A DNA stretch of 19,116 nucleotides, from contig CALMBN010000356.1 in the NCBI GenBank assembly GCA_937860195.1, positions 1 to 19,116 of the forward strand. The letters run 5' to 3'. The DNA is from an uncultured Novosphingobium sp. (lineage in GTDB: Bacteria > Pseudomonadota > Alphaproteobacteria > Sphingomonadales > Sphingomonadaceae). Shown here piece by piece: positions 7,633-15,300 of the stretch. Within the stretch, counting starts at the first letter, position 1, and the number at the start of each line of letters is the position of its first letter. The notes beneath the pieces were generated by a model, which did no database searches, was not told the origin of the DNA, and was given only the letters and a program-made list of their open reading frames with translations. A program made the position numbers and the translations under genes.

Positions 7633-9204
7633 TTAACGACCTTCGCCGATCCGGTCCATCCATGGACCGATATCGCCAATCGCGCGGCGAAAGCTGGTCA
7701 ACCTGGCCTGGGGATCGTTGGGTCCGGCATGCTCGGCCGACAGGATCAAAACCGATGTGGGCCGGGTCCGCAACAACAGGCGGTCAACGATGTTAGCCAA
7801 CTTGAGCCTGACGTTGCTGCCGGTCAGCAGCTCACCATTGCGATACCAGGTGTGAGTCAGTCGCTCGGTTCGGCCGTCGTAGACAAGGTTTTCACATTTC
7901 GAATCGGTGTCGCTTGAACAGGTACTGGACCACGACCAAAGCCCGCCAGGCGTCAACGCGCCTTGCCCGAACCCGCCAGCCTCGCGGCCTTCGCCTTGTG
8001 CGGCATAGACTGCAAAGAACACGTCGACCTTGCTGCCGTTGATGTCAGCGTAGGTTCCAAGCAGGCGATGGTCCCCTCCTTGCGCTTTGGGATCCCAGGG
8101 TGCTTGCGGAGCGAAGTTGGTACGCTCCCAGCCCGGCACTTCGGGCAGGAACACCTGCGTTGGTACCGGCGCTATCAGGGATTGTGCGAATTGCGACCAG
8201 ATCAAACCTGCTGCGACCAGCCCGACCATCGCAGCCATGGCTGGTGCTGCCTTGACGCGCTTGCGTTCCCACACATCAATCCGCCGGTTCTTCGCAATCG
8301 CTTCCCCGTCAATCATCGGATCATCAAATGATCGATCAAAGTGCCGCCATGACACGCCCAGCACCGCAGCGATCACCAGCGCAAAGAACACCCAGCCATA
8401 GATAATATGATCGATCCCGGCAGCCTTTTCGATCCCAACGTGTTGCGCGGCAAAGATCGTTCCCCAGGCCCGCACTCCGTTGGCGAGAATTGGCACGACC
8501 ATGCATAACGCCATGAACGCGGTTCGCCGCTTCCATGAGCGAAAGCCGACATTGGCAACCAGCACGCCAAGAGCAATCATCGCGACCAGAAATTTCACGC
8601 CCGAACAAGCTTCGGCAACTTCAAACAGTCCGGCGGGTGTATCGATGAAAACGCCGTTGATTGCCGCCGGGATCCCGCTGAGGCCGACCATGGCGATCGT
8701 CAGCTTGGCAGTGATGGTCTGCAAAGGCGGGACCAGTTCGTCGCCGAATGGTACCAGGAAAGCCATATAGGCTAGCGGGAACAGCAGTCCTGCGAACACC
8801 CGCGGACCAAGCAGCAGCAGCGCCGAAGCGGGCAGCATGGCAACCGCACCGGCTTGTTTCAGCAAGTCAAATCCGGCGAAGCTTCCCAGCACCCACCCAA
8901 ATATAGCCAGCCCAAATGGCAACACGCCCCAAATGCAGGCAGCTGGCTCCAGTTTTCTCAGCTCGGGCCAGCGCTGCCAGATCAGCCAGCCAAGGATCGG
9001 CGGAACGATCAGGATGTGGTTGTAAGTCGAACTGTTCCACCACTGCCCGGCCATCGCCGCCCAATCACCGAAAAAAACGGCAATCAAGGCAAACCAGATC
9101 AAGGCCAGGCGCATCCAGGCATTCCGCCAACTGACCGATATGGGTGCGCCCCGCGCGTTCAGCGCCAATGCAACGGGATCAGGCGGCACGACGGTTCTGC
9201 CCAC
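7633..9204 (-). CDS. xrtA: Exosortase A fused to an EpsI domain
   Basis: This is a 523-residue polytopic inner-membrane cysteine protease/transpeptidase-like enzyme that is predicted to cut PEP-CTERM signals at the membrane. The N-terminal part (about 30-290) has about eight hydrophobic helices and the exosortase triad: Cys200 in EACSG, Arg245 in ANGVRAW and His266 in GIDHIIYGW. After a further TM helix (about 320-340), an EpsI domain follows (about 342-515; LPEVPGWERT, then VFFAVYAAQGEGRE). In many bacteria EpsI is a separate protein; fusion to the exosortase is seen in alphaproteobacteria. The GTG start at 9204 has GGGG just upstream and overlaps the end of the glycosyltransferase gene by 26 bases, suggesting translational coupling. 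The assignment to subtype A rather than another exosortase class rests on the companion genes. Confidence 0.93.
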   Translation of the reverse strand: MGRTVVPPDPVALALNARGAPISVSWRNAWMRLALIWFALIAVFFGDWAAMAGQWWNSSTYNHILIVPPILGWLIWQRWPELRKLEPAACIWGVLPFGLAIFGWVLGSFAGFDLLKQAGAVAMLPASALLLLGPRVFAGLLFPLAYMAFLVPFGDELVPPLQTITAKLTIAMVGLSGIPAAINGVFIDTPAGLFEVAEACSGVKFLVAMIALGVLVANVGFRSWKRRTAFMALCMVVPILANGVRAWGTIFAAQHVGIEKAAGIDHIIYGWVFFALVIAAVLGVSWRHFDRSFDDPMIDGEAIAKNRRIDVWERKRVKAAPAMAAMVGLVAAGLIWSQFAQSLIAPVPTQVFLPEVPGWERTNFAPQAPWDPKAQGGDHRLLGTYADINGSKVDVFFAVYAAQGEGREAGGFGQGALTPGGLWSWSSTCSSDTDSKCENLVYDGRTERLTHTWYRNGELLTGSNVRLKLANIVDRLLLRTRPTSVLILSAEHAGPNDPQARLTSFRRAIGDIGPWMDRIGEGR

Positions 9205-10405
9205 CTGCCCCGAACAGCAAATCGCCCAGCGGCGCCAGCGTGGCGTTCCAGCTCAGATTATCGACGACAAATTGGCGGGCATTCTGGCCAAGGACGGTTG
9301 CAACACCGGGATGAGCATTAAGCTCAAGAACCCGTGCAACCAGGTCCTCGTCACTCTCGGCAATGGCAAAGTGCGCTCGGTCTGAGGCCCCGATGCCGGT
9401 GGCCGCACCAGGGCTCAGCACCACTGGCAGGCGCATCGCCATCGCTTCCAGCACCTTGTTCTGCACCCCGCGCGCGATCTCCAGCGGGATCAAGGCCAGA
9501 TCGGCCCCGGCCAGCCATGTCCGAACATCGGCAACTTCGCCCCAGACATAGCAGCCGTTTTGACCGTGATGACTCTTGAGTGCCACGGTTGGATTGCGGC
9601 CGACGATGTGCAGCGACGCGTCTGGAACAACCGCGCGGATTGCGGGCATCAACCGAGTGATCGCCCGCTCTGCAGCTGCGATATTGGGCGGATAATCCAT
9701 CTGCCCGGTAAACATCAGGCGCGGTCCCGGCAGCGAAGTCAGGTGCGGCTCGGGCTTGACCAGGGCCGGATCGAAACTCTCACTATCGATCCCATTTCGA
9801 AGTGCGCGGATATCGAGCCGAACATCAAGCCGCGAGGCGAACAGGTTCGCCTCTTCACTGGAAACGAACAGGCTGATATCGGCGCGTCCCGCAAGCCGTT
9901 GCTCCTCGGCTTTGAGCAAGCGCCCTTCGCGGGCATCGATCCACGCTCGTGGGCCGATGCCAGCTTCGGCATAGGCTTCGAACTTGGCCGAATCGACATC
10001 GACGAAATCGAGGATCACCCGCCTGGCAAATGCGGCCGGCACATATTGCCCCATCTGGCCGGAAAACACATAGATCGCCGAGATCGGTCGTTCTGCCAGC
10101 ACTTTGGTGACATAGGCGACAAGTCGCGGGCTATGGAATGCGCTGACACTAACCGGCTGGCGACGCAGCAGAGCCTCGGCCCCGGCCAACGGGAGCGGCT
10201 TGGTGCGCGGGACCAGACAATGGCTGGTGGCCAGCCTCGCCAAAGTTGGTTCCTGCGCCAGATCGGCATCATTCTCTGCAAAGGTTGCAACGTGGACCGG
10301 CCCAAGCGTCGCGAGGTGCCTCAAAATGTGCGACGAGCGGATCTTGTCCCCGCGATCAGGCGGGAACGGCATGCGATGGACGAGGAAGAGAATCTCGCCA
10401 CTCAC
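9179..10405 (-). CDS. TIGR03087-type XrtA-system glycosyltransferase
   Basis: This is a 408-residue GT4-like (GT-B fold) glycosyltransferase of the exosortase A clusters, probably adding a sugar to the lipid-linked exopolysaccharide repeat on the cytoplasmic face. The N-terminal signature ILFLVHRMPFPPDRGDKIRS is characteristic of this subfamily. YVFSGQMGQYV follows, and the C-terminal half has LMFTGQMDYPPN, the LHIVGRNP strand and LIPLEIARGVQNKVLEAMAM, the nucleotide-sugar site. A longer frame begins at 10468, but the GTG at 10405 is preferred: it overlaps the upstream stop codon as GTGA, has GGGG 7 bases upstream, and places the family signature three residues from the start. The 3' end overlaps the xrtA start by 26 bases. 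The donor and acceptor sugars cannot be read from the sequence. Confidence 0.92.
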   Translation of the reverse strand: MSGEILFLVHRMPFPPDRGDKIRSSHILRHLATLGPVHVATFAENDADLAQEPTLARLATSHCLVPRTKPLPLAGAEALLRRQPVSVSAFHSPRLVAYVTKVLAERPISAIYVFSGQMGQYVPAAFARRVILDFVDVDSAKFEAYAEAGIGPRAWIDAREGRLLKAEEQRLAGRADISLFVSSEEANLFASRLDVRLDIRALRNGIDSESFDPALVKPEPHLTSLPGPRLMFTGQMDYPPNIAAAERAITRLMPAIRAVVPDASLHIVGRNPTVALKSHHGQNGCYVWGEVADVRTWLAGADLALIPLEIARGVQNKVLEAMAMRLPVVLSPGAATGIGASDRAHFAIAESDEDLVARVLELNAHPGVATVLGQNARQFVVDNLSWNATLAPLGDLLFGAGGQNRRAA

Positions 10406-11478
10406 ACCAGTCCCCGGGCGATATGCGGTCCGATCAGTTTGGTTAGCGAAAGCGGCAAGCGTTTCCACAGCTCGATCTTGGCCAAATGACTGGCGCTGGT
10501 CGGGTCGGCGTTGCGCGGCTTGGTGCCCGGCGCGGTCCAGCTTGCATAACCCAGCGGTTCGCCCTCGAATCCCCAGTTCTTCTTGAAGTTCGCTGCTCCG
10601 CTGCCGGTCTTGGAGCGTCCAAAATCAAACCGGGTGCAGCCGCGCCGCCGGGCGTGGAGCATCAGTTCAAAATACATCCTGTCATTGGCGCGCAGCCGCC
10701 GAGCGGCCGATGTGCCGCCGCCCCAATAGGGCATGACAGCGCCATTGTGATAAAGCGACAGGACCGAGGCGACGGGCTTGTCCTGGGACCAGACCGTCAG
10801 AATATCGGCACCTTCGCCAAACGCATCGAGCACGGCGGCAAACAAAGCCCTCGGAAACACCGGAGTGCCAAGGTTCCGGACGCTTTCGGCATAGACGGCA
10901 TAGTGTGCTGCGCGGTCTTCCGGGCCTGAACCGACGGTGATCTCAAGCTCATTCGCCAGTCCCTTGCGGACTTCGGCCCGTTGCTTGCGCGGAATCCAGT
11001 TTAGTTGCTCCTCGTCGTCCGCTGCCAGCGGAACGACAAAGCCCAGGTGCGAATCTTGCCGGACTTTCCATCCCGCGCGTGCTTTGGGGAGCAGCCCGCC
11101 GCGCAATTCGATCGCTGGGCATGACCGGCGCTGCGCCAGTTCTTCAGCCGCGCCGAGCAGCAATTTGCCCGCCCGGTCATCAACAGCAAGGATTCCGCCT
11201 CCAACCCCAAATCCGCTTGATGCCATCACCCGGCCGAATAGCGGTGAATGCGCTTCCGTCAGCGGGAGATAGGCGGATACTTCACGGCCGCGCTCGGCCA
11301 CCAGCGCCAAAGCGACATTGCCAGTCCCTCGCGCGGTGGCACTCAACCAGGTTGGTCGATGAAATGGCGTTCCTTCAGGATGTTCGGCGACAAACCTTTC
11401 CAACCGCGCGAACTCATCAGGATCGCACAAATCGGCTAGCCTGATGGTCGGTATGGCAGGCTTGAACGGCGCGTTCAT
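10402..11478 (-). CDS. FemAB-like XrtA/PEP-CTERM-system protein
   Basis: This is a 358-residue protein of the GNAT-fold FemAB/peptidoglycan-bridge type, in the branch found in exosortase A loci (TIGR03019-like). HRPTWL near residue 40 and the C-terminal block FDFGRSKTGSGAANFKKNWGFE (about 295-316) are family marks. FemAB enzymes use aminoacyl-tRNA to add amino acids; what this branch transfers, and to what, is not established. It may modify the polysaccharide or a carrier. No signal peptide or membrane segment is seen, so it is probably cytoplasmic. The longest frame starts at 11538, but the ATG at 11478 overlaps the deacetylase stop as ATGA and starts at the usual family N-terminus (MNAPFKPAIPTIRL). 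The stop overlaps the glycosyltransferase start as GTGA. Confidence 0.9.
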   Translation of the reverse strand: MNAPFKPAIPTIRLADLCDPDEFARLERFVAEHPEGTPFHRPTWLSATARGTGNVALALVAERGREVSAYLPLTEAHSPLFGRVMASSGFGVGGGILAVDDRAGKLLLGAAEELAQRRSCPAIELRGGLLPKARAGWKVRQDSHLGFVVPLAADDEEQLNWIPRKQRAEVRKGLANELEITVGSGPEDRAAHYAVYAESVRNLGTPVFPRALFAAVLDAFGEGADILTVWSQDKPVASVLSLYHNGAVMPYWGGGTSAARRLRANDRMYFELMLHARRRGCTRFDFGRSKTGSGAANFKKNWGFEGEPLGYASWTAPGTKPRNADPTSASHLAKIELWKRLPLSLTKLIGPHIARGLV

Positions 11479-12347
11479 GCCGCCAGGTCCACGGCCCGTG
11501 CCGCTTCGCGGTGGGCGAGCAAGTCCATCCTCCCCCATTCGAAATCACCGATCAATTGGCGCAGCTTGTCCCCCATAACGCCAAGGTTGGTGTAATGCCG
11601 GACTCGCGATTTGAGCGATGCTCCCCTCACCCGGGGCTGCATTGGATCGATTTCCCAAGGGTGAAAATAAAACACGGCGGGTCGCTGATCGACCGTGTTG
11701 ACCTGCCGGATCGCCCAGCGCGAGAACCCATAGGGCAGCACGCGGAAGAACCCACCGCCGCCGGCGGCGAGCCGCTTTCCGGCGAAATGTGCAGTGGTTA
11801 CCGGGATTTCAATCAGATCAGACCATGGCAAAGGCTTGAACGCAAAACGCGGCGCATCGCGCCAGCCATAGTGATCGTGCGTGATCGGCGCGACGCTTGA
11901 AGAATAGTCAAAACCCTGTTCGGCCAGTTCCATATAGGCCCACGGCGTGCGGCTATCGATCGAGAAGCTGGGCGCGCGGTAGCCGGTGATGCGCTGGCCC
12001 GAGGCATCCTCCAGCACTTTCTTGCTCCGCTCAAGGTCCGCGGCAAAGGCTGGTCGATCAAACCGGAAACCCCGTTCGTGATCCCAGCCGTGGCTGGCGA
12101 GCTCGTGTCCAGCGTCGACGATCCGCCGCATCAGGCTGCCATGCCGCTGCGCCACCCAGCCCAGCGTGAAGAACGTCGCCTTGACCTCGGCGACGGCAAA
12201 CATCTCGAGGATCAGCTCGCAATTTTGCTCGACCCGGTCGGTCAGCCCGTCCCAACTGTCACGGTCAATCACGCCCTCAAAAGCGCCGACCTGAAACCAG
12301 TCCTCGACATCGACCGACAGGCCATTCACCAAAGCATTGGGAGCCAT
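11475..12347 (-). CDS. XrtA-system polysaccharide deacetylase (NodB fold, DUF3473)
   Basis: This 290-residue member of the NodB/CE4 deacetylase family most likely removes N-acetyl groups from an exopolysaccharide or its precursor. The metal and catalytic motifs are visible: SVDVEDWFQ (Asp13, Asp16) corresponds to motif 1, SHGWDH (His86, His90) to the HxxxH metal site, and GYRAPSFSI (about 122-130) to motif 3. The C-terminal FYFHPWEIDP followed by RVRHYTNLG belongs to the DUF3473 extension typical of the exosortase A branch (TIGR03006-like). No signal peptide is present, suggesting action in the cytoplasm or on the inner membrane face. AGGGG lies 10 bases before the ATG. It sits 22 bases after the ATPase gene and overlaps FemAB by ATGA. 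Confidence 0.94.
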   Translation of the reverse strand: MAPNALVNGLSVDVEDWFQVGAFEGVIDRDSWDGLTDRVEQNCELILEMFAVAEVKATFFTLGWVAQRHGSLMRRIVDAGHELASHGWDHERGFRFDRPAFAADLERSKKVLEDASGQRITGYRAPSFSIDSRTPWAYMELAEQGFDYSSSVAPITHDHYGWRDAPRFAFKPLPWSDLIEIPVTTAHFAGKRLAAGGGGFFRVLPYGFSRWAIRQVNTVDQRPAVFYFHPWEIDPMQPRVRGASLKSRVRHYTNLGVMGDKLRQLIGDFEWGRMDLLAHREAARAVDLAA

Positions 12348-12369
12348 TTCAGCGTGCCCCTAGTGCCGG

Positions 12370-13539
12370 TCAGGCCGCAGCGCGGTCGGCATCGTCGGCC
12401 TCGATCCACTCGATCAGCATGGTCAGTGTATGGCGGATCGTGCGTTCCTGTTCGAGCATCTTGGCCTCAAGCCCGGCCAACTTGCCTTGGACTGCGGCCA
12501 AAGCCGTGTGATCGGAACCAGGAGTCCCGGCAGCTTCGTCACGCTCGTTCGCCAGCTCGATAACGGCCTGTTGCAGCTCGGCAATCTGGCCATCGCGATC
12601 CGCAAGCAACGCCTGCAGCTGCGCCATTCCGACCGCATCAGCAGGAACGCAAGCCGCAGCATCAGTTGCAGGCACCGGCCCGGCCTCTACTTTGACATTC
12701 ACGGCTGCCTTCGTCAGCTGCAGCGTGCCATCAAGCTCAAGTTCTTCGAGCACCTGACTGAGCATCGCTCCATCAATCCGGCTTCGCTGTTCGACCGCGC
12801 CGAGCAGCATCAACCGGTTGCAAATCTGGTTGATCCGGCGCGGCACCCCGCCCGAAGCTTCGAACACTTCGGTAAAGACCCGCTGATCGAACTTGGGGTT
12901 GCCGGTCCAGCCGACGATCCTCAGGCGGTGTTCAATGTAAGGCTGAACCTCGCCCAGCTCCATCGCTTCGAGGTGATGGGCCGCGATCACGCGCTGGCGC
13001 AATTGCTCCAGTTGCGGGTGATCCTGAATAGTGTCGCGGAATTCCGGCTGACCCAGCAACAGGGTTTGCAGCAACGGGTGCGCGCCGAGCTGAAAATTCG
13101 ACAGCATCCGCAACTCTTCGAGCGCATCAATCGCCAGATTCTGCGATTCGTCGACGACCAGCAGGCACCGGCGACCGGCGCGGGCCTCATCGTGCAGGAA
13201 CGCTTCGATTGCACCGAGGGCCGATGCCTTGTCATGCCCGTCGACGATCAGCCCAAAGGCCTGCGCGACGACGTGGACCAACTCTTCGCCATCAAGTTTG
13301 CTGGTAACAATTTGCGCCGCAGTCAGCCGTGCCGGATCAATCGTCGCCATCAAATGCGCGACCAGGGTCGACTTGCCGGCTCCAACCTCTCCCGTGATCA
13401 CCACAAAGCCTTCGCTCTGAGCGAGTCCATAGGACAAATATGACAGCGCCTTGCGGTGCGTCAGGCTCTCAAAGTAGAAGGCAGGATCAGGCGTCAGCTG
13501 GAACGGACGGCCGGTCAGTCCATAGTGGTCGTTAAACAT
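12370..13539 (-). CDS. XrtA-system ExeA-like ATPase with C-terminal coiled-coil extension
   Basis: This is a 389-residue AAA-type ATPase of the ExeA/GspA-like family tied to exosortase A loci (TIGR03015-like), presumably powering or organising assembly of the export apparatus. MFNDHYGLTGRPFQLTPDP opens the family domain. Walker A is GEVGAGKST (50-58), Walker B is LLVVDE (126-131), and sensor-like RQRV and GVPRRINQ follow. The conserved domain ends near 275. About 110 further residues include a probable coiled coil (about 303-338, 349-380) and a final acidic-basic tail. Three ATG codons lie in tandem (13545, 13542, 13539); the last gives the family N-terminus and the best distance (8 bases) to the GGGAA ribosome site. 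A longer frame from 13608 would overlap the upstream gene and is not supported. It lies 22 bases after the outer-membrane gene. Confidence 0.92.
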   Translation of the reverse strand: MFNDHYGLTGRPFQLTPDPAFYFESLTHRKALSYLSYGLAQSEGFVVITGEVGAGKSTLVAHLMATIDPARLTAAQIVTSKLDGEELVHVVAQAFGLIVDGHDKASALGAIEAFLHDEARAGRRCLLVVDESQNLAIDALEELRMLSNFQLGAHPLLQTLLLGQPEFRDTIQDHPQLEQLRQRVIAAHHLEAMELGEVQPYIEHRLRIVGWTGNPKFDQRVFTEVFEASGGVPRRINQICNRLMLLGAVEQRSRIDGAMLSQVLEELELDGTLQLTKAAVNVKVEAGPVPATDAAACVPADAVGMAQLQALLADRDGQIAELQQAVIELANERDEAAGTPGSDHTALAAVQGKLAGLEAKMLEQERTIRHTLTMLIEWIEADDADRAAA

Positions 13540-13561
13540 CATCATTTCCCTTCCGTGCCGA

Positions 13562-15298
13562 TCAGAACGAATACCGGATGCCGACCAGGGCCTGGGCGGT
13601 CCAGACATCGTCGATCAGCTCACGTTGGACCCCTTCAACACCCAACGCTGCCGTGGCCGTGATCCGGCTGGTCAGCGAGCGATAGTAAGCGGCGGTTGCG
13701 CCATAGGCACTGATATCGCCAGTTGTAGCGTCTCCGCTTTGGTACCAACTGGCCCACATGGTGGTGCCGAAAGTGGATTTGCGGTCGAGCTTGCCGTTAA
13801 GATAGGCCCCCATCCAGACGTTCTCATCCGTTACGCCGTTGGCGGTGGCGAGGATCGTTCCAGGAGCAGCGATGAACTTGCGGCGGTCATACCCTGCGCC
13901 AATTCCGTATTGCAGGCGGCTATGATTGAAATTCAGGCTTCCCATCACGCCGCGGCCACGAAACGAGGCCGAATTGACCGAAGCGAGCGCCCCGCCAAAG
14001 CACGGACTTTCTCCGGACCCGACAGTCGCCGAAGCAGCAACACAAGCCCCCAGATCACCGTTCAGCGGATTGCGCGATGCATCGAACTGAGTTGGCATTC
14101 CCGCCAATCTGCTGCTCAGCATGCCGCCGAACCCGGTGACATTGTCATAAACCGAAACGTTCAGGCTGGTATGCGCATTGGGTGCATAGGCAAAGCTGCC
14201 ATAGTAGCTGGTCGAACCGTAACGGCGGCCAACATGGGCCTCCAGCGCGGTCCGCTTGCTGGGCCGCCACAGCACCCCGGCATCCCAGATCAGACCTTCG
14301 CTTTCATATGCAATCTGGCGCGGCTGGGTCTTGTCGACGACATAGCGTCCATCGGTTCCGACAACCGGAAGCCCTGAGAGAAGATCCCGCAATGCGTCGC
14401 GATGAGAGACCTTCACAGCCTCGTAACCGAGCCCGGCAACCAAAGCGAGGTCTGGCCCAAGCGGCAGGGTCACATCGCCGCGCACATGCTTGTCATCAAT
14501 CCGTTGATCGAAATTGGAGACATCTTCACGGTTCCAGCCCGCCCCAACCCCGATCCCGATCGGAAAAACGGTGCCTGGTTGCAAACCGGCGTGAACTTCG
14601 GCGTTGTGAACCGTGCCTTCGTCAAAAACGTCGACCGGGTTCTGGCCCGGAACGATCAGCACAGCACCCGGCGCCTCAACCCGGTTGTAGCCGAACCGGT
14701 AGTGGCCCGAGACCATCAGGTCACCCAGCTGGGTGGTAAGCGACGGGCCGATGTAGGCCCCGTAAATCTGCGAAGTTGAATTGCTCTCGCGACCGTTGAG
14801 CGCCGCACCGTTGCCTTCGACGCTCATCCGTGCGGCCATCGCCCCGGCTTCGATTGTCAGCGCGCGCGGCACCAATGCGAAACTGGCGCGGCCAACGCCG
14901 CTCACCACATCGCTGTCAGGCACGCGGTGGTTGCCATAGCCGAACCGGCGCTCATACCGCACTGACATCGCGCCCTGGCTGTTGCGGCCGGTGACACTGG
15001 CATCAACCCCGGCGGCGAGCGTGCTATAAGTCAGCACCTCGTTTCCCGGTGACAATTCCGCCAAATCGACCTGTTGCGCCTCGATATAGGGCACCACGGT
15101 GACTTTTTTGGTCCGAACGCCAAGGCTAGGACCATTGTCACCGCCGGCATCGCCATCATTGACATCTCCGGCATCGATCTCGTCTCCGGATCCGGACACA
15201 TCGGCATAGGCAATGACCTGCGCTTGGGCCAACCCGGGCAAACCGATGATCGCGCAGGCAGCCAAAGCAGTAAAGGTCTTGAAAAGGTGCGACTTCAT
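13562..15298 (-). CDS. XrtA-locus outer-membrane beta-barrel protein
   Basis: This is a 578-residue exported protein with a clear signal peptide (residues 1-26, ending in GLAQA before Gln27). A Gly/Asp-rich acidic segment (about 33-56) comes next. Then come many alternating aromatic/polar stretches typical of beta-strands (for example GAMSVRYERRFGYG, LMVSGHYRFGYNRVE, LQYGIGAGYDRRKF). The last residues, ALVGIRYSF, form a classic BAM recognition signal with terminal Phe. Gene position fits the outer-membrane protein of exosortase A clusters (TIGR03016-like), although this one is longer. Likely roles are export of the polysaccharide or anchoring of the secretion complex; neither is proven. The true start is ATG at 15298, six to seven bases after a strong GGAGG; the ATG at 15304 overlaps the kinase stop but lies directly against the ribosome site, and the frame from 15388 would extend far into the kinase gene. 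Confidence 0.85.
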   Translation of the reverse strand: MKSHLFKTFTALAACAIIGLPGLAQAQVIAYADVSGSGDEIDAGDVNDGDAGGDNGPSLGVRTKKVTVVPYIEAQQVDLAELSPGNEVLTYSTLAAGVDASVTGRNSQGAMSVRYERRFGYGNHRVPDSDVVSGVGRASFALVPRALTIEAGAMAARMSVEGNGAALNGRESNSTSQIYGAYIGPSLTTQLGDLMVSGHYRFGYNRVEAPGAVLIVPGQNPVDVFDEGTVHNAEVHAGLQPGTVFPIGIGVGAGWNREDVSNFDQRIDDKHVRGDVTLPLGPDLALVAGLGYEAVKVSHRDALRDLLSGLPVVGTDGRYVVDKTQPRQIAYESEGLIWDAGVLWRPSKRTALEAHVGRRYGSTSYYGSFAYAPNAHTSLNVSVYDNVTGFGGMLSSRLAGMPTQFDASRNPLNGDLGACVAASATVGSGESPCFGGALASVNSASFRGRGVMGSLNFNHSRLQYGIGAGYDRRKFIAAPGTILATANGVTDENVWMGAYLNGKLDRKSTFGTTMWASWYQSGDATTGDISAYGATAAYYRSLTSRITATAALGVEGVQRELIDDVWTAQALVGIRYSF

Positions 15299-15300
15299 GG

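Noticed and set aside
9560..10489. 309-codon open frame on the + strand opposite the glycosyltransferase
   Set aside because: It is antisense to a well-supported gene, has no recognisable domains, and arises from GC-rich third positions; composition is rich in Arg, Pro and Gly, as expected of shadow frames.
12430..13443. 337-codon open frame on the + strand opposite the ATPase
   Set aside because: It is a shadow of the ATPase gene, without ribosome site or family motifs.
13625..14377. 250-codon open frame on the + strand opposite the outer-membrane protein
   Set aside because: It is antisense, has no motif and no signal; a shadow of the beta-barrel gene.
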